Made by a program: the position numbers and the translations under genes. This document shows, in pieces, positions 25,107 to 33,351 of a stretch of DNA of 64,000 bases. Origin of the DNA: JAWXBM01 sp964470455 (GTDB lineage: Bacteria; Pseudomonadota; Gammaproteobacteria; Xanthomonadales; SZUA-36); the NCBI GenBank assembly GCA_964470455.1, contig CAYYCX010000005.1, forward strand, positions 47,869-111,868, read 5' to 3'. The stretch's first letter is position 1; each line of letters begins with the position of its first letter. The notes under the pieces were generated by a model, which was not told where the DNA came from, made no database searches, and saw nothing but the letters and a program-made list of their open reading frames with translations.

Positions 25107-26344
25107 GCTTTTGCACTCTTGCCAATCGGTGTAACCGTGGTGCCTTTGGCTGGTGCGCTGGCACAGAACTTTGCCCAGTCCTGCATGAGCCTTGCCCTTT
25201 TGGGAAACTCGGTGCTGCGCTTGTATGCGGCCTCTGCCTTGTCTCGCAGTTGGTGCGCCAGGGCGTGTTCTATCGTTTCGCGTGAATGCCGGGTTCGGTC
25301 TGCAGCCCAATCGCGGAAGGTGCTACGGAAACCATGCGCCGTGATGCCAGGCTGGATTTCCTTCACCAGCTTCATGCCCGCTGCCGTGGTCATGGGTCGG
25401 TAAAGCGTACGTCCAGGGAACACGTAGTCAGATACGCGGGGCAGGGCCTTTAGAATAGTGATGGCGCGGTCGGACAGGGGTATTTCGTGTTCCCGGTCGG
25501 CTTTCATTCGTTCGGCGGGTATCGTCCATAAACCGGCTTTCAGGTCGATTTCTTGCCACATGGCACCGGCAGTTTCGCCGGGTCGGGTGGCAGTCAATAT
25601 CTGCAGTTCCAGCGCCCTTGCGGTTTGGCTTTCACGCTTGCGCAGCTTTGCGACAAACGCGCCTATTTCCTCATAGGCCAGGGCAGCGCGCGGCTTTACC
25701 TTTTTCAGTTTGGTTGGTTTGGGTAACAGGTTGTCCAGGTGGCCTCGCCAGCGGGCGGGATTCTCACCTTGTCGAAATTTGCGGGCTGTTGCCCAATTCA
25801 ATACCCGCTCGATTCGCTGGCGGACTCGGGTTGCAGTTTCAGTCTTTTCCTTCCAAATCGGCTCAAGGGTTTTGATTACCAGTGCCGTATTGATTTCCTC
25901 CACCGGCAGCGGCATCAGGTCGGCAGCATAGGTGTCCAGGGTGGAAGTCCATTGCGCTGTATGCTTTTCGTTGCGCCAGCTCGCCTTGTGCGCGTCGATA
26001 TAGCGGTCTGTACACTGTCGGAAGGTCATACGGCGGGCATGGTCAAGCTTTGCGGCCTGCAGGGCCTTGCGCCGTTCCTCGATTGGGTTACGCGGTGGCA
26101 CTTCCCGGAGCATATCGCGCAATCGTCCGGCTTCGGCTCGGGCTTCCGCCAGGCTAACGTCATGCGGGCCAAATGGCCCCAGGCCTGCATCTTGTTGTTT
26201 GCCAGTCAAACGGTCACGGAATCGGAAAACCCAGGACTTGCCGCCATTGGGTTTCACCAGAAGGTAAAGCCCGCGCCCATCGTTGTATCGGCCTGGTTCG
26301 CTAACCTTGGAACAGAATCCAGGGTTCAGTCTTTCAGTCTGCAT
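25103..26344 (-). CDS. Tyrosine-type integrase (P4-like)
   Basis: 413 residues. The N-terminal 'DGRGLYLLVKPNGGKSWVFRF' is the arm-binding domain of P4-like integrases, and the catalytic residues are present: R254 (TATRPGE), K281 (ERMKADREHEIPLS), H337-x-x-R340 (AHGFRSTF), H364 and Y374 (AAYKRS). It should recombine attP with the tRNA-Ser 3' end. It lies nearest the distal att copy, with the right-hand CCCTAC arm site only about 20 bases upstream of its start, so the protein may repress its own promoter. Confidence 0.95.
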   Translation of the reverse strand: MQTERLNPGFCSKVSEPGRYNDGRGLYLLVKPNGGKSWVFRFRDRLTGKQQDAGLGPFGPHDVSLAEARAEAGRLRDMLREVPPRNPIEERRKALQAAKLDHARRMTFRQCTDRYIDAHKASWRNEKHTAQWTSTLDTYAADLMPLPVEEINTALVIKTLEPIWKEKTETATRVRQRIERVLNWATARKFRQGENPARWRGHLDNLLPKPTKLKKVKPRAALAYEEIGAFVAKLRKRESQTARALELQILTATRPGETAGAMWQEIDLKAGLWTIPAERMKADREHEIPLSDRAITILKALPRVSDYVFPGRTLYRPMTTAAGMKLVKEIQPGITAHGFRSTFRDWAADRTRHSRETIEHALAHQLRDKAEAAYKRSTEFPKRARLMQDWAKFCASAPAKGTTVTPIGKSAKA

Positions 26345-26366
26345 AACGCCTCCGCCATCGGCCTCG

Positions 26367-26386
26367 TTCCCTACGTGAATCCCTAC
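26367..26386 (+). repeat. Putative integrase arm site, right
   Basis: Contains two CCCTAC motifs with a 12-base period, matching the copy at 21861-21880 at 17 of 20 positions and in the same orientation. It sits between the integrase start and the right att core. Confidence 0.6.
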
Positions 26387-26518
26387 AATTTACGCCGGGC
26401 GTGGGCAAACTGCAACGAACACGAACAAACAGCGGAAAATGAGTAATGGCAAGGCCTGCAAGGGGTTACAAGGCACCAACGGACAGGGGTAAACAGGCGT
26501 GAAAATGGCGGACAGTGA

Positions 26519-26535
26519 CTCTCTCTCCGCCAAAT
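26519..26535 (+). repeat. Right attachment core (attR)
   Basis: Exact 17-bp copy of the tRNA-Ser 3' end (21793-21809). The chromosomal tRNA terminator follows directly, confirming the insertion junction. Confidence 0.88.
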
Positions 26536-26537
26536 GG

Positions 26538-26567
26538 AAAACCCGCCCAAGTGGCGGGTTTTTTATT
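26538..26567 (+). terminator. Displaced tRNA-Ser terminator
   Basis: The stem AACCCGCC/GGCGGGTT with a five-base loop and TTTT tail lies directly after the right att core. It was probably the native terminator of tRNA-Ser before the element inserted. Confidence 0.8.
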
Positions 26568-26636
26568 TGTCGAAGAGATCGGGTGAGAGCGCTCTGTGCG
26601 CAGCACCGGAGGGTTCGCCGATCCGGGCGAGAACAC

Positions 26637-26663
26637 TTGCACCCCGCCCGGAAATAGTATGAT
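26637..26663 (+). promoter_or_regulatory. Putative promoter of the DEAD-box helicase gene
   Basis: TATGAT at 26658-26663 is a good -10, about 60 bases before the start. TTGCAC at 26637-26642 is a possible -35, but the spacer of 15 is short. Confidence 0.4.
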
Positions 26664-26724
26664 AGCGGCCCCAACGAGCCCGGCCAGTAACCGGCTTGTC
26701 GTCATCATCCAGCCAGGACACTCC

Positions 26725-28443
26725 ATGCCCAAGTCCAAAACCCAACCAGCCAGGCCCGCCGGCAGCTTCAAGCAGCTGGAATTGCCTGAATTTCTCCTGC
26801 GCGCACTGCTGGATGTCGGCTACGAAACTCCTACGCCGATCCAGGCTGAGGCCATACCGCCATTACTGGCCGGCCGTGACCTGCTCGGGCATGCTCCCAC
26901 CGGAACCGGCAAGACCGCTGCCTTTGCCCTGCCATTGCTGGCCAATATCGACCTGCAAAGTAACACCGTGCAGGTGCTGGTACTGGCGCCGACGCGGGAA
27001 CTGGCCATCCAGGTGGCGGAAGCCTTTCAGCGCTACGCGCATCACCTGAAGAATTTTCACGTGCTGCCGGTCTACGGCGGCCAGGAATACAGTGGCCAAA
27101 TCCGGCAGCTGAAACGCGGTGTCCAGGTGGTGGTGGGTACTCCCGGCCGGGTGATGGATCACATCCGCAAAGGCACCCTGAAACTCGACCAGCTGCGCAC
27201 GCTGGTGCTGGACGAAGCCGATGAAATGCTGCGCATGGGCTTTATCGATGACGTGCAATGGGTGCTGGAGCAGACACCGCCAGGCCGGCAGATTGCGCTG
27301 TTTTCCGCCACCATGCCGCCGGAAATCGAAAAGATTGCCCGCAAGCACCTGAGTGATCCGGCTGAAATTTCCATCAAAACCAAAACCGCCACAGCGGCAA
27401 CCATCCGGCAGCGTTACTGGCTGGTCAGCGGCATGCACAAGCTGGATGCGCTCACCCGCATCCTGGAAGTTGAACCCTTCGATGGCATGCTGGTTTTTGT
27501 GCGCACCCGCATCGCCACCACCGAACTGGCGGAAAAACTCCAGGCCCGAGGTTTTGCAGCCGAGGCGTTGAATGGCGACATGGCGCAGAAAGACCGCGAG
27601 CGCAAGATCGAACAGCTGAAGAACGGCAAGCTGGACCTGCTGGTGGCCACCGACGTTGCGGCCCGCGGCCTGGATGTGGATCGCATCAGCCACGTACTCA
27701 ACTACGACATTCCGCACGATACCGAAGCCTATATTCATCGCATTGGCCGCACCGGCAGGGCCGGGCGCAGCGGCGAGGCCATCCTGTTCGTGGCGCCGCG
27801 TGAGCGGCGCATGTTGCGTGCCATTGAACAGGCCACGCGTCAGGACATCGCCGAACTGGAGCTGCCTTCCACCGAGATCGTCAACAACAAGCGCGTTGCG
27901 GGTTTCAAGCAGTCGATCAGCGATACCCTGGCCAAGGGTGAACTGGGGTTCATGCAGCAACTGCTGGAGCAGTTCCAGCGGGAACATGATGTTCCCGCGA
28001 TCGAAATTGCCGCCGCCCTGGCGAAAATGAACCTGGGCGATACGCCGCTGTTGCTCCAACCCGATTCGACGGCAAAGTTTTCCAGCAAGCGGGAGCAGCG
28101 CCCGGAACCGGCAGGCAAGGGCAAAAAGGATCGGCAGAAGGGCGGCAAGAAGTTGTTTGGTGGTATGCAGACTTATCGCATTTCGGTCGGGCGCAAGGAC
28201 GGGGTCAAGCCCGGCAATATTGTCGGGGCCATCACCAATGAAGCCGGGCTGGATGGCCAGCACATCGGCAATATTTCCATCGAAAACACCTACTGCCTGG
28301 TGGATCTGCCTGTCGGCATGCCGAATGAAATCCTGCTCGGGCTGAAGGAAGTGAAAGTCTGTGGCAAACGCCTGGACATAACGCCGAGCAGTGAAAAGCC
28401 GCGTGCCAAGCCTAAAAAAGGCGGCAAGAAGCGGGACAAATAA
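26725..28443 (+). CDS. DEAD-box RNA helicase with DbpA-type RNA-binding domain
   Basis: 572 residues from the ATG at 26725, which follows CCAGGA; the longer upstream frame lacks a ribosome-binding site. The motifs are complete: Q-motif region 'PTPIQAEAIPPLL', Walker A 'APTGTGKT' at 57-64, PTRELA, DEAD near 163, SAT near 193, 'ATDVAARGLDVD' and 'HRIGRTGRAG' near 337. The C-terminal 100 residues (YRISVGRKDGVKPGNIVGAI) form a DbpA-like RNA-binding domain, followed by a Lys-rich tail. It is a CsdA/DeaD-type helicase likely to act on ribosome assembly or structured mRNA. Confidence 0.95.
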   Translation: MPKSKTQPARPAGSFKQLELPEFLLRALLDVGYETPTPIQAEAIPPLLAGRDLLGHAPTGTGKTAAFALPLLANIDLQSNTVQVLVLAPTRELAIQVAEAFQRYAHHLKNFHVLPVYGGQEYSGQIRQLKRGVQVVVGTPGRVMDHIRKGTLKLDQLRTLVLDEADEMLRMGFIDDVQWVLEQTPPGRQIALFSATMPPEIEKIARKHLSDPAEISIKTKTATAATIRQRYWLVSGMHKLDALTRILEVEPFDGMLVFVRTRIATTELAEKLQARGFAAEALNGDMAQKDRERKIEQLKNGKLDLLVATDVAARGLDVDRISHVLNYDIPHDTEAYIHRIGRTGRAGRSGEAILFVAPRERRMLRAIEQATRQDIAELELPSTEIVNNKRVAGFKQSISDTLAKGELGFMQQLLEQFQREHDVPAIEIAAALAKMNLGDTPLLLQPDSTAKFSSKREQRPEPAGKGKKDRQKGGKKLFGGMQTYRISVGRKDGVKPGNIVGAITNEAGLDGQHIGNISIENTYCLVDLPVGMPNEILLGLKEVKVCGKRLDITPSSEKPRAKPKKGGKKRDK

Positions 28444-28455
28444 GATTTACTGGCC

Positions 28456-28488
28456 AAAAAAAACGCCCGCATTTGCGGGCGTTTTTTT
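28456..28488. terminator. Bidirectional terminator
   Basis: The stem AACGCCCGC/GCGGGCGTT with an ATTT loop is flanked by A8 and T7, so it can stop both the helicase transcript and the converging TonB-receptor transcript. Confidence 0.9.
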
Positions 28489-28508
28489 GGGTGGAACAAA
28501 AGCCGGGC

Positions 28509-30866
28509 CTAGAAACGCTGTGCCCAGCGAATGCCGTAGTTGCGTGGCTTGATGAAGTTGGTGCGGTTATCCAGGCCGCTCGGGCTGTCATAACCCGGGT
28601 CGCCATAATTGATCACGCCGCGTTCATCGGAAACGTTATTGGCATAAACCGTCAGCGACCAGTTGTCCTTTTCGATGCCGGTTGACAGGTTCAATACGCC
28701 ATAGGAGTCCATATACCTCCGGCGCGTATTGGATACTTCCAGGTCGTTCCAGGATCCGTCGCGATACGACCAGGCGGCCTGCGCGAACAGAGGCATGTCG
28801 GCAATATCAAAGGTGTAGCGGCCAATAAAGGTGTACTGGAATTCCGGCACATACGGCATGGGCGTGCCTTCGGGTGCATCCGGTGGCAGCCCATCGATGC
28901 GATCCTGGTCGTTGCGCCAGAAATTTTCCTGCAGTTCCGCATCGTTGTAGGAACCGGCCAATGACAGCAACAGGTTGTCGGTGGCCGCCCAATCCAGGTC
29001 GAACTCGATACCCTTGGTCTGCGCATTACCGACGTTCTGGATAATGGTCAGGTTGGAAATCGTGAAATCCAGGAAGCCGTACTGGAAGTCGTTCCAGTCA
29101 ACGAGGTAAGCCGCACCATTGAAGCGCACGGCGCCATCGGCCCACTGCGTTTTCCAGCCAATTTCATAGTTTTCCACGAAGTCCGGCTGATACTTCGGTA
29201 TGCCCGGCACCCGGGCGCGGTTTACACCACCGGCACGGAAACCTTCCGACCAGGTAACGTAAAACAACTTGTCGTCAGTGGCTTTCCATTCCAGGCTGAC
29301 TTTACCGGCCCAGTCATCACCCTTGGAAACATCGTCCAGGATGCCGGTGTTGAAGCAGGGGTATTGCGGAACGCCGTTCTCGCGGTCTTCCACGAAATCG
29401 CCGTTGTCGTCGTAATAGCCGGTGCAATGCCCGATAAAGCCGTTGAAGCCAAACAGTGAATTGTCGTATTCGAAATAGCGCGCGCCCAGCGTCAGGCTGA
29501 AGGCGGCGCCCAGATCGATATAGGCTTCACCGAACAGCGCGGTATCCTTGTCCACACGGCGCTGGAAGGTTTGCCAGGTGGTGCGCCCGCCTTCAACCAC
29601 GGAATCGGCCGGGTTCATGTCCGGCACAACCCACTGCAGGTCGAACAGGTGTTCCTGGCGCTGGTAAAACAGGCCGGCGATCCAGCGGAAACTACCATCC
29701 GGGGAAGATTGCAGGCGGATTTCATGGCTGTTGCGGTTGAAGTTTTCATCACCAGAAACATACTGTGACGGATCCGCGCAGTTGCCCAGCGCATCGTAGT
29801 AGTAGCAGTAGCCGAAAGACTCCAGGTATTCAGCGTAACCCGAGTAGTCATAGGAGCTGTCGACATCCCGGTCCAGGTAAGCGCCCGCATACAACAGGTT
29901 CAGGTCGCCGATATCGCCTTCCACGGTCAAGGTTGCCTGGTACCAGTTCTCATCGGTCCAGGTGGGGAAAAACACCGAGGTCTGGTAATCGCCGCCGGTG
30001 TACTCCGGGTTTTCCTGCCAGGAGCCGTTGACGTCGGAGTTCTGGTAGTTGATACCCGGAGTGATAGTCCAGTTATCGTTCAGCACCCACTTCAGCAGGC
30101 CACGGAAACCGGCGGTTTCCGCGTGGTTGAAATCGTCATCCACCAGGTCGGCATTGGACTTGACGATGCCGCTGCCAAGGTAATTGATTTCGCCTTCAAC
30201 ATTGTCGATCCAGCCCGGATCATCCTGGTACCAGGCCACCAGCCTGACAGCCATGTTGTCGTTGATGGGAATGTTGATGTATCCGTCCAGGCCAAAACCG
30301 CTGTCGCCATGGGAGACGCTGGTGCCATAAATGTCATAGCCGCCCTGGCGTTCGCCGATGACGGGCTTGTTGGTAATGATGCGGATGGTGCCGGCCTGGC
30401 TGCCTTGCCCGTACAGGGTGCCCTGCGGGCCGGACAGCGTTTCGATGCGCTCGATGTCGTACACATGCACATCGAGAATCTGGTTGATGGTGGTTACCGG
30501 CTGTTCATCCAGGTACACACCCACACTGGGCATCGAAGCCGAATGGTTGCCATCGCCGCCGGAGGAAATACCGCGCATGTAAACCTGGCCATATCCCGGT
30601 CCATTGGAGGTGTAGCTGACGGTGGGCATGAACAGGATGTAGTCATCGAAACCCTTGACCTGCAGGTTTTCCAGCTGCTCATTGCCAAGTACCTGCAGGG
30701 AAACTGCCACGTCCTGAAGGTTTTCCGCCCGTTTTTGCGCCGTTACGACGACCTCCTCCAGCGCGCTGGCAGCCATGGCTGCAGGAACCAGCGTTACGGC
30801 GATGGCGGAACCGGCCAATGCAAAGGAAATGGACTTGCTGAGTGGCGTGCGATGCAATTGCTTCAT
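28509..30866 (-). CDS. TonB-dependent receptor
   Basis: 785 residues. A signal peptide ends near AAMA; then comes the TonB-box-like 'ALEEVVVTAQKRAENLQDVAVSLQVLG' opening that is common in gammaproteobacterial receptors, the plug domain ('YMRGISSGGDGNHS', 'IETLSGPQGTLYGQGSQAGTIRI') and a 22-strand barrel ending in 'IRWAQRF'. It binds a substrate at the outer membrane and imports it using the TonB-ExbBD energy system. The absence of a FecA-like extension argues against sigma/anti-sigma signalling. No neighbouring gene reveals the ligand. A perfect inverted repeat lies just upstream. Confidence 0.94.
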   Translation of the reverse strand: MKQLHRTPLSKSISFALAGSAIAVTLVPAAMAASALEEVVVTAQKRAENLQDVAVSLQVLGNEQLENLQVKGFDDYILFMPTVSYTSNGPGYGQVYMRGISSGGDGNHSASMPSVGVYLDEQPVTTINQILDVHVYDIERIETLSGPQGTLYGQGSQAGTIRIITNKPVIGERQGGYDIYGTSVSHGDSGFGLDGYINIPINDNMAVRLVAWYQDDPGWIDNVEGEINYLGSGIVKSNADLVDDDFNHAETAGFRGLLKWVLNDNWTITPGINYQNSDVNGSWQENPEYTGGDYQTSVFFPTWTDENWYQATLTVEGDIGDLNLLYAGAYLDRDVDSSYDYSGYAEYLESFGYCYYYDALGNCADPSQYVSGDENFNRNSHEIRLQSSPDGSFRWIAGLFYQRQEHLFDLQWVVPDMNPADSVVEGGRTTWQTFQRRVDKDTALFGEAYIDLGAAFSLTLGARYFEYDNSLFGFNGFIGHCTGYYDDNGDFVEDRENGVPQYPCFNTGILDDVSKGDDWAGKVSLEWKATDDKLFYVTWSEGFRAGGVNRARVPGIPKYQPDFVENYEIGWKTQWADGAVRFNGAAYLVDWNDFQYGFLDFTISNLTIIQNVGNAQTKGIEFDLDWAATDNLLLSLAGSYNDAELQENFWRNDQDRIDGLPPDAPEGTPMPYVPEFQYTFIGRYTFDIADMPLFAQAAWSYRDGSWNDLEVSNTRRRYMDSYGVLNLSTGIEKDNWSLTVYANNVSDERGVINYGDPGYDSPSGLDNRTNFIKPRNYGIRWAQRF

Positions 30867-30897
30867 GAATAAAGTCTCCCTGGATTAATGGGCGCAC

Positions 30898-30924
30898 TTG
30901 AGAATACGGAAAAAACATTCTCAA
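30898..30924 (-). promoter_or_regulatory. Inverted repeat upstream of the TonB receptor
   Basis: TTGAGAAT (30898-30905) and ATTCTCAA (30917-30924) form a perfect 8-bp inverted repeat with an 11-base spacer, about 32 bases before the receptor start. The half-site resembles that of Fur boxes, but the spacing is too wide for one. It may be an operator. The rest of the interval to 31192 shows nothing I can support. Confidence 0.45.
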
Positions 30925-31192
30925 TCTTCCACTGACGGGCTGGACCGAAATCTGGACCGGACAGAAAGAACGACAGTAATAACAGTTCTTAACGGCTCGA
31001 CAGTTGACTGCTTTTCTAAATTGGTACCGAATGCCTGACGGTTATTGTGACCTCAGTGTAATTCGAACCCGGTGCGAACAGCAAACCTGTATTTGCAGCG
31101 GGCTCGAACTTTGCTGCCGGGCATGGCTCGGTGTAGGCTTCACCACCTGCCATTATTAAACCTGCGTAAGCGTACGTTCAAGTGGAAATCCA

Positions 31193-33202
31193 ATGACGCA
31201 AACCGATCAAGACCCCCGCGGGAGTGTTAAAACTGCGCTGCAGCATGCAGCCCGGCTATTGCACAGCAGTCCCGCTCTTGCAGAACAGCAGGCGCGAGAG
31301 ATACTGAGGGTCCTGCCGGATTCCGAGCCGGGCCGGCGCATTCTGGCTGCCGCTTTGCGCGGCCAGGGAAAAGCCGAAGCCAGCGTTGAGCAGTTGCAGG
31401 GGCTGGTCGCCCGCAATATCGGGTCCGCCAGCTTTCTTAACGAGTGGGGCCAGTCGCTGGCAGCCGTCGGACGCCATCAGGAGGCCATCGAGAACCTGCA
31501 GCGCGCGGTTAAACTTGATCCGAGGCAGGCTGATGCCTGGAAAGCGCTGGGTGACCAGTTGATGCTGGCCGGCCAGGCCGACGCGGCGCAGGATGCGTAT
31601 CAACGCTACAGCGCGCTGGTGGTGCGCCATCCCGAGCTTGCCGAAGCCGCCGACCTGATACGCGCCGGCAAGCTTGCCAAAGCCGAACAGTTGGTGAGAA
31701 CCCTCGTCAAACGGCATCCGGACGATGTCAATGGCCTGCGCATGCTGGCTGATATCGGCATGAAACTGAATCGTTACGATGACGCGCGTGTGTTGCTGGA
31801 GCGCTGCCTGCAGTTGGCGCCGGACTTTTACCTGGCAAGGCATAACTATGCCGTGGTCCTGACCCGCCAGAACCGCCTGGACGAGGCCAATGTCCAGGTC
31901 GACCGGTTGCTGGCGGTGGATCCGGCCAACGCCAATTTCCAGCTGCTCAAGGCTACGGTGCTGGTCCAGCGCGGCGATCATGCGCCCGCGCTGGAAATGT
32001 ATGAGCGCCTGCTCAAGGTGTATCCCAACCAGCCCAGGGCACAGATGAATTTCGGCCACACGCTCAAAACCGTTGGCCGGCTGGATGATTCCATTGCTGC
32101 ATATCAGCGCTGCATCAAGCTCAACCCGGCAATCGGCGAGGCTTACTGGAGCCTGGCCAACCTGAAGACCTACCGTTTCAGTGATGAGGAAGTCGAGCTG
32201 ATGCTGTCGCAGCTGGTGGAGAACAGAGGCGACCCTGACGACCAGTCCCACCTGGCCTTTGCCCTGGGCAAGGCGTTTGAGGACAAGGGCGATTACGAGC
32301 AGTCCTTTCGCTACTACCAGCGTGGCAACGATATCCGCAAGGTCCATCACCGGCACAATGTGAAGATCAACGTGTTCAACACCGCCCGTCAGATCAAGAC
32401 GCTCTCGCCGGAATTCTTCGCCGAGCGGCAGGGTTGGGGCTGCCCGGCGCCCGACCCCATTTTCATCGTGGGCCTGCCGCGCTCCGGCTCTACCTTGCTG
32501 GAGCAGATCCTGGCCAGCCATTCGCAGGTGGAGGGTACCGCCGAGCTGATGGACATCATCCAGACATCGCGCCGGTTGGCTGAAAAGTCGCGGCAGAATC
32601 CCGCCGGGAAATACCCCGAGGTTCTGGCTACCCTGAGCGAACAGCAATGCCGTGAGCTGGGCGAGCGGTACCTGGAAACCACTCGCGTGCAGCGCAGCGA
32701 CTATCCTTACTTCATCGACAAGATGCCCAATAATTTCCAGCACATCGGGCTGATTCACCTCATTCTTCCCAATGCCAGAATCATCGATGCCCGTCGTAAC
32801 CCCATGGCCTGCTGCTTTTCCGGTTTCAAGCAGCTGTTCGCCAGGGGCCAGACCTACACCTATGACCTGGCCGGAATGGGCCAGTATTACCGTGACTATG
32901 TGGTGATGATGGATCATTGGGATCGGGTGCTCCCCGGTCGGGTGTGGCGGGTGCAGTACGAGGAAATGGTGGAGCACACTGATGAGCAGATTCGCAAATT
33001 GCTGGAATACTGCGGCCTGCCGTTCGAGGAGCAATGCCTGCGGTTCTGGGAAACCGAGCGTGCCGTGCGCACGCCCAGCGCCGAGCAGGTTCGCCAGCCG
33101 ATCTACCGGGGCGGCCTGGAACAGTGGCGGAATTTTGAACCCTGGCTCGGGCCATTGAAGGAAGCGCTGGGCCCGGTTCTGGAGCGCTACCCGATCAAGT
33201 AA
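31193..33202 (+). CDS. TPR repeat-containing sulfotransferase family protein
   Basis: 669 residues, no signal peptide. The first about 370 residues form tandem TPR units ('AIENLQRAVKLDPRQADAWKALGDQL' type). From about residue 415 there is a sulfotransferase fold with the PAPS 5'-phosphosulfate loop 'FIVGLPRSGSTLLEQILASH', 'VEGTAELMDI', and a 3'-phosphate-binding-like 'NARIIDARRNPMACCFSGFKQLF'. It likely transfers sulfate from PAPS to a protein or carbohydrate acceptor, with the TPRs selecting the partner. It is a single-gene unit between the TonB receptor and the SulP transporter. Confidence 0.88.
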   Translation: MTQTDQDPRGSVKTALQHAARLLHSSPALAEQQAREILRVLPDSEPGRRILAAALRGQGKAEASVEQLQGLVARNIGSASFLNEWGQSLAAVGRHQEAIENLQRAVKLDPRQADAWKALGDQLMLAGQADAAQDAYQRYSALVVRHPELAEAADLIRAGKLAKAEQLVRTLVKRHPDDVNGLRMLADIGMKLNRYDDARVLLERCLQLAPDFYLARHNYAVVLTRQNRLDEANVQVDRLLAVDPANANFQLLKATVLVQRGDHAPALEMYERLLKVYPNQPRAQMNFGHTLKTVGRLDDSIAAYQRCIKLNPAIGEAYWSLANLKTYRFSDEEVELMLSQLVENRGDPDDQSHLAFALGKAFEDKGDYEQSFRYYQRGNDIRKVHHRHNVKINVFNTARQIKTLSPEFFAERQGWGCPAPDPIFIVGLPRSGSTLLEQILASHSQVEGTAELMDIIQTSRRLAEKSRQNPAGKYPEVLATLSEQQCRELGERYLETTRVQRSDYPYFIDKMPNNFQHIGLIHLILPNARIIDARRNPMACCFSGFKQLFARGQTYTYDLAGMGQYYRDYVVMMDHWDRVLPGRVWRVQYEEMVEHTDEQIRKLLEYCGLPFEEQCLRFWETERAVRTPSAEQVRQPIYRGGLEQWRNFEPWLGPLKEALGPVLERYPIK

Positions 33203-33351
33203 TCAATTGTTTTTTTGGCCAGTTCAGCGATCAATTGCGTTCGCGCTTTTTACTGAATTGCAATAATATGCCGTCTGCGCTGTGGCGAATCCGCCCGCGG
33301 CGCGCGTGCCAGTCAGGGTAAGTGACGCACCAGCAAACGAAGCCGATAAGA

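Larger units (their letters stand above)
21793..26535. mobile_element. 4.7-kb integrative element in tRNA-Ser
   Basis: The 3' end of tRNA-Ser and its trailing bases (21793-21809, CTCTCTCTCCGCCAAAT) are repeated exactly at 26519-26535, defining att sites around about 4,726 bases. All seven genes are on the minus strand: tyrosine integrase nearest the distal end, an unknown gene, an AlpA-like regulator, two small unknown genes, a RepA-like AAA ATPase and a last unknown gene. Four of the junctions are ATGA/GTGA or short overlaps. No capsid, portal, relaxase or resistance gene is present, which fits a cryptic phage-satellite-like or minimal plasmid-like integrative element. Confidence 0.85.

Noticed and set aside
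26863..28263. 466-codon open frame on the minus strand
   Set aside because: Antisense to the DEAD-box helicase gene, with no recognisable motif or ribosome-binding site.
30898..30924. Fur box upstream of the TonB receptor
   Set aside because: The half-sites resemble Fur half-sites, but the 11-base spacer breaks the required repeat geometry; kept only as an unassigned inverted repeat.
31256..33034. 592-codon open frame on the minus strand
   Set aside because: It lies fully opposite the TPR-sulfotransferase gene, whose motifs are clear. The translation shows no domain; such long antisense frames are common in GC-rich coding DNA.
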